NCBI GenBank assembly: GCA_009176605.1
Contig: SEYY01006551.1
Location: 1-29,821 of the forward strand
Source: Armadillidium nasatum
Taxonomy: Eukaryota > Arthropoda > Malacostraca > Isopoda > Armadillidiidae
Reading direction: 5' to 3'
Length of the DNA: 29,821 bases
Shown: one piece after another, positions 1-9,528 of the stretch
Layout of the letters: each line of letters begins with the position of its first letter
How positions within the stretch are numbered: the first letter of the stretch is position 1
Translations under genes and position numbers: made by a program
Notes under the pieces: model-generated
Databases searched by the model: none
Told to the model about the DNA's origin: nothing
Seen by the model: the letters and a program-made list of their open reading frames with translations, nothing else

Positions 1-297
1 CAAGATTTCAATTGTAACACAGCAAAATTACAAATTTAGTTTAGGTATATTAACATTCATATAGTTGTATAAACACTATGATAAATTATAGAATGTACTT
101 TTTTAAAAAAAAAACAATTATTATAAATTTCTCAATTCAATAATCTGTGAAAATAAAGAGAACTGTAGTATACCATATAAAGTTTTCATAATTTGTAAAA
201 AAAAATGGAAATAATAATAAAAATTTCTATAATTCTACTAGTGGAAAGAGGGATGATGAGTTACCCGGCTCATCAAGTCCTTCCACTCTCCACTTCA
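1..297 (-). repeat. Probable 5' part of the copy A 3' LTR (cut by the window edge)
   Basis: On the minus strand this begins TGAAGTGGAGAGTGG at 297 and is nearly identical to 25964-26265 on the plus strand, which lies upstream of the copy B PBS. Homology runs right up to base 1, so the repeat continues outside the window. It is AT-rich after an initial conserved hairpin at 241-286. A start with TG, a G-rich tract just before it, and the matching copy upstream of a PBS fit an LTR start. The alternative is one arm of a terminal inverted repeat pair 26 kb apart. Confidence 0.55.
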
Positions 298-312
298 CGC
301 CCCCCCACCAAA
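298..312 (-). promoter_or_regulatory. Candidate polypurine tract (plus-strand primer site)
   Basis: Immediately before the presumed LTR start the minus strand reads TTTGGTGGGGGGGCG. A purine run next to the 3' LTR primes plus-strand DNA synthesis in LTR retrotransposons. The two-base CG between the G run and the TG start is slightly unusual. It depends on 297 being the LTR edge. Confidence 0.4.
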
Positions 313-410
313 GGGAAACCCCCTCCTAATTTTTCCGTTTCTTCACCACCTCCAACTCATACAGAGCAACTCTAATTATGGAATTCAAATCTTCCACTTG
401 CTTTCTTTTC

Positions 411-1674
411 TCACCTCGCCCTCCTTGTCCTTCTATCCTCCAAGAATTCTCTTATAAGAGAATGGGCATCTGCATCTCTTTCGGGGTCTAATCGCATATC
501 ATGAGGGGTGGCATGACTACTACTATACCCATGACCACTATAAGAAGGAAAGACAGCGGGGTTAGTAAAAGAATTAGGTACATGCATGATAGGAGGGACA
601 TAGGCAGTGTAGGTGTTTGGTGTGTATGAGGAATTTCGCCTTTCCTGAAGTGTAACACTATGGTTATGTGGCTCTACAAAACCATCCCTAGAAGTTGATG
701 GCTGAGACACATCTACGAATCTATATAAAATTTCGCTCACACGATCTGGAGTTTGCGATGTTTCATTTTGATTATCGGTAGGAGTTGTAGTTCTGAGATG
801 TTGATATGGTTCACCCGGGGCATCTCCTAATAACGATCCTTTTTGTTGTTGCTTCCTTGGAGGCATCAGTGGTGGTACAGAGGTTGGTTCATTTGTTATC
901 CAATAATTCAGAAAGATCTTCTTATTATCCATCAGATAATATCTTAGGAATTTTTGGTTTCCGTGCAAACCATCAGGTAAGAGATCAGAGTCTAACGAAG
1001 GATGTTCTTTTCGTAGGAAAGCTTTATGTGGAACAAAGGCTAATGGTTGTGTGCTTCTGTGTGCTAGATGTTTAGTATATAGATTAAAAGCACCATTCCC
1101 AAAAATCAACTTCTTATCTTTCCCAATGGTATTTATTCCTCCATAGATATTGAAACATATGGTACATTCTAATGCTGTGATGTTGCATGGGTTCCATTCC
1201 GAGCTTGTAATTATTTTCTAAATAGTTTTGGTATTCAATTCCCCAGTTCCTTATAATTCGGTTTTGGTTAAATTTGTACATGTCTTTGACCGCTGGAACT
1301 GACAAGTACACTTCACAAGAGGAATTCACTGAGTAGACATATCTCATGATATTGTTCATAAGACCAGGGATAGGATCTGGAGAAACATGTAAAGCTGGTC
1401 GAAACACTGATATTTCTGGTTTCCCTTTCGCTCTGATATATTCTCTCTTCCACCCATAGGGTGTTAATGCCCAAATAATTATTATATGGGTGTTTGGTTT
1501 CATCCGTTTTTGAATCTGAGCTAAACACTCATCCAGGACAACTCCAGGACGATATTCTACTTGTACATTAACATTGTACATCTCACGCAAGTGTTCCTTT
1601 CCATCAAGAAACATTTTTACTTCAGAGCTACCTACGACGAGTAAATTTATCATCCGTCTAGAATTACTTGCCAT
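411..1674 (-). pseudogene. Third ORF of copy A: SGNH/GDSL-hydrolase-like protein, frameshifted
   Basis: Two ORFs (1674-1114, 186 aa; frame of 1109-411, 232 aa) read as one protein of about 420 aa broken by one frameshift near 1114-1130. The N-terminus has a hydrophobic strand ending in VVGSSEV, resembling block I of SGNH hydrolases (GDS) with Ser instead of Asp. A central strand THIIIIWALTP sits where the block III strand would be. The second ORF holds PDGLHGNQKFL, like the C-terminal DxxH block. The last 150 residues are Pro/Ser/Thr-rich and low in order, with a basic end (EDRRTRRAR). It starts at ATG 1674 in a good context (accATGG) just after a splice acceptor. It occupies the env position downstream of pol, but I see no signal peptide, fusion peptide or membrane anchor. 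Enzyme activity is not assured, because the block I Asp is missing. The family call rests on motif order only. Confidence 0.5.
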
Positions 1675-1677
1675 GGT

Positions 1678-1697
1678 CTGAAAAGAAAATAGACCAG
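1678..1697 (-). promoter_or_regulatory. Candidate 3' splice site before the third ORF
   Basis: The minus strand reads GGTCTATTTTCTTTTCAG, a pyrimidine tract ending in CAG, three bases before ATG 1674. Errantivirus-like elements express their third ORF from a spliced RNA, so an acceptor here fits. The donor, expected in the leader or early gag, was not identified. Confidence 0.4.
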
Positions 1698-1699
1698 GA

Positions 1700-2299
1700 C
1701 AGTGGATTAGTAAAAAAAAACTCTTCCCAAAATCTCGGCCCCGCCATGGCTCTCAATCGGAAACCACAGCACACACACCGCGCCCAGCAAGACCAGAGAT
1801 CAGGGTACATTATAAAATAAAAAAATACAAAATCAAGTATGAACTGTACATGTAAATTATGAAAATTCTTAATTTAATTGCAAAGGGGAAGCTGAAGCAT
1901 CAAGGCAAAACTAATTTAATTCCATTATTATGAAAGTAAGTTAAAGCATTAAGAAAAAAAAATCAATTCAATTTTTATTATAGCCAAAAGCAAAAAAAAA
2001 CATTTTTACAAGAACTTATTTTTAATCTTAAGAACAACATTAGCTATTTAAATGAAAGTAGTATGACAGATTTTAACTATTTAATCATAATCTTAATTTT
2101 TAAGTGAATTCATTATAGCTTTACTTATAAACCTCATTTAACAACATTCTGACTGAAACTAACTGGAAAAAGTTTTTTAAGAGTGAAAATGTATGTTAAC
2201 AATAATAATTTCTTTGAGTACAACGTACAGTAATCTGATTCCAATTCCAAGTGTAATATTGTGTTTTAGTGTAACAATAATTGTTTTAATTGTGTCAAA
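1700..2299. other. Spacer between pol and the third ORF
   Basis: The part near 1735-1800 is GC-richer and has several in-frame stops; 1805-2290 is AT-rich with A and T runs. I find no ORF, no LTR-like sequence and no RNA gene. It may be intronic or untranslated sequence of copy A, or the join between an older pol block and a younger downstream block. Confidence 0.4.
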
Positions 2300-3450
2300 T
2301 CATTCTACTGTTTTTTTCTTCTTTCTCCATTCTAATGGTGTATCCATTACATGAGAATATTCTGTTACTTTTCCCCTTGATCTTGTACCAGGTTTCCTAA
2401 CAGGTGTTTCAATCATTAATTTAGGTGTACTTTCTATTATTGATTCTCCAGTTAAACTTCTTCCTTCGACTAACTTTTTGTTTTAGGAATAACTCTCCTT
2501 CTACTGAATAAGATGGTGATAAGTTGTCAACATTGTCAACTGTTGCCATCTCTGTAATTTGGTAATTTTCAGCTAAGAATCTCATTAACCTACTATGGGA
2601 TTGTGTGATTTCTTCTTCAAATTCATTTGAAGATTCTTCGATGATTGTGTGTAATCTTTTGCTAGGGCTCACTTTATCTTCTCCTTCACTCAAGTTTTCC
2701 TCTAGCCTTTCTTGTTCTAAGGAATCTAAAATAGCTGATTCATCTCTAGGTGAGCTCATTCTCCTTGGCACATAATGGTCCATTAAAGAGGAATCATCCC
2801 ATTCGAGATTTGGTATGTCACTGTAATCTGAGCTAGATTTTCGTCTGTAATTTGGATTTTCAAATCCAGAAAACTCGTTTTCCGATTCTGATTCCGTTAT
2901 TTTACTCAATGACTGCTCTATAATGTTACTACAGCGACTTTCTTGAAATGTTGGGGAAAACACACGCTTTGACAAAGATTGACATTTATTGATCTTCGAT
3001 ATGGTGAAGATAATTCAGGGGAATAAATTATGGGTACATACGGAATTGGTGAAATGTTTGATAAATTAACAGGGGAAACTATTGAACTTACATTTTCTAT
3101 TATATCTCCAATATTATTTTCTATTCTATTCATGATTCCAGTATCAATTTGTTCTCCTGGGGTAGAGGAATTATTTGATACATTCAATGTCTGTAACTCT
3201 CTTACCATTTGTAAGATTTTTTCTGTGTTTTGTGGAGGCATGTCAGAATCTACAAATCCTTCAAATTCCTCCTCCTCCTCCTCTCTTATAGAATTTTGAT
3301 TATCGAACTCTTGCTCATCAGACAAGATTTCAGATTCAAGATCTCTTACTGAATCTTCATCCTCCGGTTCTATTTCCTCTTCATCTTCATCTTCATAAAA
3401 AGCTTTTTCTTTGTAGAGTCTATGATTTTTTAGATATGCAGGTATTTTTA
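2300..3450 (-). pseudogene. pol C-terminal acidic extension
   Basis: This follows the integrase core. It is an unusually long tail rich in Glu, Asp and Ser (for example YEDEDEEEIEPEDED and REEEEEEFEGF). It is read in three frames: 3817-2918, then 2975-2421 (joining near 2976), then a third frame that ends with basic RKPGTRSRGK and a stop at 2300. The frameshifts near 2976 and 2460 show decay. I recognise no chromodomain. Disordered acidic tails with a basic end could help nucleic-acid or chromatin contacts, but function is unknown. Part of the 3030-3299 region also reads open on the other strand, which I take as a shadow. Confidence 0.6.
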
Positions 3451-4400
3451 TCCATTTTCGCAAATGTGAATGATGTACTCTTTCTTCCCTAGCATTGGGA
3501 ATATTTAATTTCTTTATCAGATACGTTATACGGTTATCATTGACTGCTGTGATAACGAATGGACCCTCCCATCGGATGAGGAATTTATTTGATACATGGT
3601 GACCTTTAAAAATCTTCTTCTTGGCCACCCTCTGTCCTATCCTAAAAGCTTTAAAATTTGCAGTGCCTGCCTCCCAATATTGCGGATATGCATGAATTGG
3701 GGCGATATGAGATTCCTTTAGCAAATAATCAGATGGTGACATCTTTAAGGCTCGATGCCATGTATGGTTATAAATAACCACTGATGAGGGTATTTCCTCA
3801 TCCCAAATGGTTTTCATTTTCCAACACTAAGCATTTTAGTAATTGGATCAGACTTCTATTAAATCTTTCGCATATGCCATTACTGGAAGGATGTAAAGGG
3901 GAGGTCCGAATATGTTTAATGTTAAACTGGTTTAAGACTCTTTGGAAATTGTCATTATTAAATTCAGTTCCATTATCCGTGAGCATTCTATTAGGAATCT
4001 TTGGTAAAAATGGTAATATTCTTTCTCTTAAGAGGCCATAGGATACGGTTAAACCTTCGCTTTATCAGCGAATGGGTATAAACATTTGCCCATTTAGAAC
4101 AATGATCTATAAACACCATTGCATATTTATTACCCTTGTTCTGTTAACTGGGGAATTGTAATAAATCCATGGCCACTAGATCGAAAGGGATTTTTGCAAC
4201 TATTTTTAAGGTTGGAGGTATAATATTATTTGTGTGTGTTTTTAATCTTTGACAAGTTGGACAACATCGAACTACGTCAACTACAACTTGATTAGTTCGG
4301 GGATGCCAGAAGTATTTATAGATAAGTTCTAACAACTTATTGCGCCCTATGTGTGCACAATTCCAATGAAGTTTTAATACTATGTTTATTAACATTGGAA
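3450..4400 (-). pseudogene. pol (IN): Integrase of copy A
   Basis: Integrase inserts the cDNA into host DNA. The zinc-binding HHCC module lies at the end of the 5523-4144 ORF: His386, His391, then CCPTCQRLK with Cys421 and Cys424. The catalytic triad is visible: Asp in AMDLLQ (about 4165-4167), Asp in LTDNGTEF (3975-3977) and Glu in GICERFNRS (3867-3869). The last two are separated by 35 residues, the classic DX35E spacing. A stop at 4144 and frameshifts up to 3986, and again near 3800, split the core. Downstream, NKFLIRWEGPFVITAV is a GPY/F-type module of Gypsy integrases. All catalytic residues persist although the frame does not. Confidence 0.9.
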
Positions 4401-4698
4401 ATGATATAACATACTGATTTGCTTGGGGGTCCTCCCGACAATGGTACAATATGTCATTTATAATTGATAATGATCTATGATGTGATTTAAATATTTTTAA
4501 TTTTTCTGGCCATAAGTTATATGGAATTTTTAAAGACACTTGTTGTATTAAAGATTTAATTATATGATCCTCATTCTGATCATTCATGATGTCCAACTCA
4601 CAAATGTTATGATGGGACACCTCTATATCTCCATATATAGGAATTATTTCATTAATTTTTATGAGCATCTCATTTGTTTCATTTTGTGTAACAGTGAT

Positions 4699-5055
4699 GG
4701 GTTCCAAGTAATTATAATGAATACCCCCAAGACATTTTAACCTACAGGTATAATCGACAAAGTGGGATCCATGGACTATGGGTTTATCATCGTCGTAATA
4801 AACCTCCACTCTACTTTTATATAAGTTACAGAAGGAATCGATAACTTCTGGTATAGGTACCTGTCCCCTATGTGTCATTAACCTCAATCGTTTCCTGATA
4901 TTACTGTTTTGCAACTTGTATTTACCTATGTGATTTATAAGTTCATTTACTACAGTTTCTCTTATCTCTATGTGATTGTCCATTGTTCCGTATAAAAACA
5001 TTGAGAAACACTTGAAGAGTGCATCTCCACCCCCTGGAACAACAATAAGGTTAAA
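4699..5055 (-). pseudogene. OTU-like domain between RNase H and integrase, active-site Cys replaced
   Basis: Residues 157-275 of the 459-aa ORF do not belong to RNase H or to the integrase zinc module. VVPGGGDALFKCFSMFLYGT followed by MDNHIEIRETVVNEL has the pattern of the OTU cysteine protease/deubiquitinase family (DGNCLF..., then a helix with IR..VV). About 100 residues later GGIHYNYLEP matches the OTU C-terminal block with its catalytic His followed by Tyr-Asn. The nucleophile Cys is Ala168 (codon GCA at 5020-5022) and the Asp at position 165 is Gly, so this copy cannot be an active cysteine protease. OTU domains remove ubiquitin or cut polyproteins. The assignment is by motif and spacing. 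The domain is uninterrupted in frame. Confidence 0.6.
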
Positions 5056-5099
5056 TCCACTAGGTATATAATCACAAAATTTGGAATTTGTGTCTATTT

Positions 5100-5610
5100 C
5101 TATTGTTTGGAAATCATTAGGTATCGGTGACCTTGATAAAGTGTCAGCAATTATATTTCCCTTTCCTGTGATGTGTCTAATCTCAAAATTATATTCATTC
5201 AGCTCCTCCCATGTACGGGCCACTCTTCCATCCACCATACTCATGTTTTGGAGGTATATTAGGGGCTGATGATCTGTGTATATTACAAATCTAACTCCTT
5301 TTAGGAATGCTTTAAGGGACTTAACTGCCCATCGCAAGGCAGTCAGTTCCTTATCTATTGTGCTGTAGTTTTTCTGAGGTCCACTGAATGTGGTGGATAT
5401 ATATGCGATTGGTCTGTGTATTCCATTTTGTTTTTGTGACAAGCAAGCACCAGCACCTACATTCGAGGCATCAACATACAACTCCAATGGTGAAGCCGTT
5501 GGAGTGTAATCAGGAAAACCCAATAAGGTAGGGTTAATTAAGGCTGCTTTTAAAGCCTCGAAAGCAGTCTGGCACTCCCTTGTCCATGTAACTGTTTTCC
5601 CCCTGTCTGT
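5100..5610 (-). pseudogene. pol (RH): RNase H of copy A
   Basis: This domain degrades the RNA strand of the RNA-DNA hybrid during reverse transcription. The four acidic catalytic positions are present: Asp18 in LYVDASNVGAGA, Glu59 in KELTALRWAV, Asp84 in IYTDHQPLIYL and Asp127 in IIADTLSRSP, the typical Ty3/Gypsy arrangement. The ORF opens at 5523 but homology starts further upstream (a TGGK..TWT stretch near 5600-5610), reached through a frameshift near 5550-5560 from the RT frame. It joins the OTU-like domain downstream in one frame. Confidence 0.9.
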
Positions 5611-6576
5611 GCTGAAAGTGGTTGTGCAATTTGTGAACAGTTAGGTATATGACGTCGATAAAAATTTACCATACCTAAAAACTGCCTCAATTGTTTTACT
5701 GTGGTAGGAATAGGGAATTCTAGTGCTCCTTTTAAATTTTTCTCCAAAGGTTGTATACCTTTATTAGATATTCTATGACCCAGAAATTCAACCTCGGATC
5801 TGCATAGTCTGGTTTTCTTCGGTCGGAGTTTATATCCGTTTGACCCTAAGGCCATTAGGACTTTTTCTAGCGTGTCTATATGGTCATAAAAATCATTTCC
5901 GAGAATAATAATGTCGTCTAAATAGACCATTACTTTATTCCAGGGTAGTCCAGCCAAAGCGATCATCATGCCACGTTGGAACGTGGCAGGTCCATTTTTG
6001 ACCCTAAAGGGCATCTTTAAATATTCATATTGCCCAAAAGGTGTGGAGAACGCAGTTTTCTCAATACTTTCAGGGTCCATTGCGACCTGATAATAACCTT
6101 TGATGAGATCAATGGTAGTAAAGAAAGTGTTACCATACATGTTGTAAATCATGTCGATTAAATTTGGTAAGGGAAATGAATCTCCCTTCGGTAACACTGT
6201 TTAATTTACGGTAATCTATGCAAAGTCTCAAAGAACCATCAGGTTTCCTTACTGGAACTACCGGGGCTGAGTACGGTGACTTACTGGGTCGTATAATGTC
6301 ACTTTCTAAAAGGTCAGCACACTCCCGTTCTATCTCCTGTGCTAATGGTCCCTGAAAACGCCTTACCGGGATTCTGACAGGTTTATCAGTTTCTAGTTCA
6401 ATTGTGTGTGCGATATTCTGTGCTAGTCCAACATCATTATCCCCAGTACTAAGTACATGAGGATGTTTCAGTAGGACTGAAATTAGTTTTTCATGTTGTT
6501 CAGTGGACAGTGCTAAGTTGTGTAATTCAAATTCTGTGTCTAATTTTTCAATGGTCCAGTAACTTACTGGATTCAA
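5611..6576 (-). pseudogene. pol (RT): Reverse transcriptase of copy A
   Basis: This is an RNA- and DNA-dependent DNA polymerase. It is split by a frameshift near 6190: 6576-6130 carries the fingers (PYSAPVVPVRKPDGSLRLCI then DYRKLN) and 6197-5550 carries the palm. Catalytic Asp lies in FTTIDLIKGYYQV (6108-6110) and the YLDD box at 5913-5924. The primer-grip side shows KMPFRVKNGPATFQR, where most Gypsy RTs have KMPFGLKNAPATFQR, and the thumb has LRQFLGMVNFYRRHIP. The connection continues into RNase H. This RT is the best region for placing the element in a clade. Confidence 0.93.
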
Positions 6577-6588
6577 TTTCCTCCTTCA

Positions 6589-6798
6589 TTACATTTTTCT
6601 GTAGTATTTTTGATTTTCTGTGTTATTAGAATATCTAAGTTCATTAATGTGTCCTATCACTGTGTTCTTTCGTAAGTGTTGTTCCTTCTCAGAGGGATTA
6701 AAAACAGCAACACATACGTCATTAGATTTATTATCTATTATACCTGGGAGGATATTTAAACAAGGATGGGATATTCCTACAAATTCCAAAGATTTCAT
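6589..6798 (-). pseudogene. Protease-RT connector of copy A
   Basis: A 69-codon open stretch (SLEFVGISHPCLNILPGI, then NKSNDVCVAVFNPSEKEQHL and KNTVIGHINE) resembles the connector found between protease and RT in Gypsy polyproteins, with its typical fragment of the form v.N.s...v.i.kg..iG. It is separated from the protease by a frameshift near 6800 and from RT by one near 6580. No catalytic role is expected. Confidence 0.6.
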
Positions 6799-6808
6799 CT
6801 CCCTATAA

Positions 6809-7500
6809 TTAGCCTTTCAAAGAGGGAATACTAATGGCTATAAATTGGCAAGTATAAGGTGGAATGACTGTGACTTTAGGTATTAAACAATTAAAAAATG
6901 GGATCGTTAGGCTTATGTCTTTTCCAATAACACTGAAGGTGTTATTAGATCTATGTAACAATTCTCTTTTGGTGAGATCAGGGACTAATCTATTATCTTT
7001 AAGATCAACAGCTCCTAACACAGCATTATAGGTCATAAGTTCTAATGGAACCAAATAAAATTTAATAGGTTTAGAAATAAACCCACTATCAAAAAGAACA
7101 AATGTTTCTACGTAATATTTTATAGGGATCTCTTTCTTTTGACCAAATCCCTTTAATGCCCTAACTTCACCGGATAATTTTGGTTTTAAAGGGGGGAATT
7201 GATATACAGCTCCTTCACTCAATAAACTAACTCCTGCTCCAGTGTCAATCATACATTCTACGAATCCCTCACCAGAGTTCAGAGAAATATTTACTATCAA
7301 TGGATCTACATCAGCTTGACATATGTTGTTATGAATGTTTAAAGGTTTATTAAAATTCTGTGATTGATTTTTCCCATGGATTCCAATTTCATTCCAAGTA
7401 TCATTTTCTTTACTAAATCCGAGTCCGAGTCCATTTATTCCCATAGATTCTGATTCCGTGATTGTATTTTGAGCCAAAAAGGTATCCGGAGTAAATAATT
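6809..7500 (-). pseudogene. pol (PR): Aspartic protease of copy A
   Basis: This retropepsin-like protease would process the Gag and Pol polyproteins. The active-site triad is in ECMIDTGAGVSLLS (Asp at 7244-7246, residues 105-107 of the ORF 7558-6809) and the flap-side strand follows (FGQKKEIPIKYYVETFVLF). The second hydrophobic motif AVLGAVDLKDNRLV corresponds to the ILG-D motif. The ORF is 249 aa and uninterrupted over the domain, though its start at 7558 overlaps nucleocapsid sequence in a different frame. Confidence 0.85.
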
Positions 7501-7996
7501 TCTCCACAGTGTGGCCCATCACTGCAGAGTGTTTAAGTTTCCCGCATTCTCTGAACAACTACTTTCAGGATGGGAATTCCCACACATGTGGCAATTGTCA
7601 ATGTACTGATTCCTTAGGTCTAACTCCTTGAGCTGCCCAAGGGTCAGTTCTGTAACTTGGAATTGTGGAAATGTGCGAACTGCTTTGGTTTGGTGATCTC
7701 TGTGGTAAAGGTGAATGTGTTTCGATTCCGATCTGAAATATCCTGATTTTGATTCATTGTCTCCCTTCGACATCTGATTCTGCTTTTTCCCGATTCTGTA
7801 ACTGACAATTTATGCCCAAGGTGGTTTTCACCACAGAAATGGACATTCATAAACTATTCTCTCCTGTTGGAGGTACATTTCCATTATTTTATTCCAACAA
7901 TCTCTGCGGATTGGCCTTTCTTTTACAGTAACTACAAATACCTAGTTTTTTGTAACATTCTGTATGTACATGGCTTCTTAATCCACAATAACTACA
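7500..7996 (-). pseudogene. gag (NC): Gag nucleocapsid (zinc knuckles) of copy A
   Basis: Two CCHC-type knuckles align with those of copy B. Knuckle 1 at 7996-7955 keeps CSYCGLRSHVHTEC. Knuckle 2 at 7936-7897 starts CSYCKRKA but has lost one base in the GGCCAC(ATC) stretch compared with copy B, which removes the His and shifts the frame. A third, CX2CX3HX4C-like knuckle appears in CHMCGNSHPESSC in the ORF 7773-7519. Zinc knuckles bind genomic RNA. The region between 7850 and 7520 is open in two overlapping frames, reflecting at least two frameshifts. Confidence 0.75.
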
Positions 7997-9180
7997 AACA
8001 CTGTTAACACATGCAAAATTTTTCTCATTTGGGCGTTCTGATTATTATCAGTTGGGTAGTTATTGGGGTTGTTCATTGTTCTATTCTTTTTGATTATTCT
8101 TGTGATATATCTGGCGACTTATTAACCACTTTTGGTTTCTGTGGTAATCCTCATTTCAAGGTTTCACTCCATGTGTCTTGTGGAATTATTGTATCAATTT
8201 GTATGACTTCTACATCTAACCCTTGAGTTTCATTGTTTAATATTTGTCCATTCTTCTCTGATTCTCTGCAAAGTGAATGAATGGAATCAGTATCAGGTCA
8301 GAATTCTCTGCAATGTGGGTCTGCCAACATGACTAGTCTCTCCCATGGAACTTTAGTTTGAATGATCTTCATTTTGGATGATGAATTCTCTGTCTCATCA
8401 GAACATTTAACAGTAAACGTAATACGAAAGCGGTGCTCAGAGATTCATACTCTCGCATGTTTACACCTGGGAAAGCCTGTTATGCTAATTGCTCCAATTG
8501 TAAGGTGAATAAATTAACACCCTCTCTAGGTGGTCTTTTGGCAGAATGATAAGTTCTAACTTTGTTTTTGCACTTTTTCTCCTCCTGATTATACCATCTA
8601 ATAAAAACTTGTTTTACCATAAGATAATCTGTTACTGTTTTAGGAAAGATATTATACAATCAGAGAAATTTTCCATAAGTCTCAACCACTCTGTGGTATT
8701 TTATGTCAATATTTTTCAAATTGTTCTAAAAATTTGTGCAGATCATGCTCTTTTTCATAGCTGAAAATTTTTGGCTCTAAGACTTTCTGTTTCTGGGAAT
8801 TATTAACTAAAATAGTTAGCAATGATACCATTTGAGTCAGTAACGACAACTGCTGTTGAGTACTATCAAACTGGTGTTATCATACTTGGCACATTTGATA
8901 CAGATCCATTCAAATTTGGTGGCACATATGGTTGATATGTAGTTTGCTGAGGTAATGAATGTCAGTTGGAATGGTTGATATATGGGTTGTTGATGATGAG
9001 GTGATGGATATGTCAGTTGGTATAGTTGATATGGTCATCCATATCCTACATTTAATGTAGTAGTAGGAGTTTGAGTATATAAACTAGGGGATACTGTAGA
9101 AGTACCTACGGTTCTAATAGTTACATCTTGGGTTAGCTTTGAAAAACTATGGGACATTTACCATAGGTGTTCTACTACTT
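7997..9180 (-). pseudogene. gag (CA): Gag central/capsid region of copy A, heavily degraded
   Basis: No long frame survives, but many short stretches match copy B 28430-29650 on the opposite strand, for example the parts corresponding to AYHSAKRQPGE, the conserved tract near 8330-8350 (KVPWERL in copy B) and the Pro/Thr/Tyr-rich linker near 8890-9060. Order and orientation agree with gag. Apparent plus-strand ORFs at 8011-8226 and 8546-8764 are shadows of this antisense sequence. Confidence 0.65.
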
Positions 9181-9528
9181 TCAAAAGGCAACAATACATT
9201 CATCTTTTGGCCTTACGCTCGGATCTTGTATATGGGTAGGGGTTAATGTATTTCTACTTTCATCTTTAGGGATAATGATCAAAATATCCTCAACAGTTTT
9301 AGTTGTAGCCGAAGGGGTTGCAGCACATATTTCCTCTAATTGCCAGTCTAAATCTTTCATATGTTTCTCCAAATCTCCCATTATATCAGTCACAGCCTTG
9401 GCTGAAATTACTCCTTCCACTTCCGTCACATCACTTATACCTGTGGCACCTACTATCTTCTCTGTATCCTGACTACTAACCTCTGCTGCTGCCAAATAAG
9501 CTTCCAAATCTATTTCTGATTCCGACAT
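9181..9528 (-). pseudogene. gag: Gag N-terminus of copy A
   Basis: A 115-codon open frame starts MSESEIDLEAYLAAAEVSS and aligns with copy B (MSDLEIDLESYLAMAEVSS), followed by the shared block EGVISAKAVT and IPKDES. It is acidic and predicted to be helical in the first 80 residues. I chose ATG 9528 because the same start exists in copy B at 28072 and little is conserved upstream apart from leader hairpins. The frame breaks at 9181 in a region corresponding to VLLPFES of copy B. Confidence 0.8.

Noticed and set aside
241-286. Possible hammerhead ribozyme at the LTR start (TTGATGAG followed by a stem)
   Set aside because: The first core base is changed and no GAAA follows the stem in either copy; treated as a plain hairpin.
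806-1075. Plus-strand ORF of 89 aa with a hydrophobic start
   Set aside because: Lies antisense to the SGNH-like ORF and has no motif; a shadow frame.
411-1674. Third ORF as a classical envelope glycoprotein
   Set aside because: No signal peptide, furin-like site, fusion peptide or C-terminal membrane segment is visible; SGNH-like motifs fit better.
3784-4041. Plus-strand ORF of 85 aa
   Set aside because: Antisense to the integrase DDE region, whose motifs explain the sequence.
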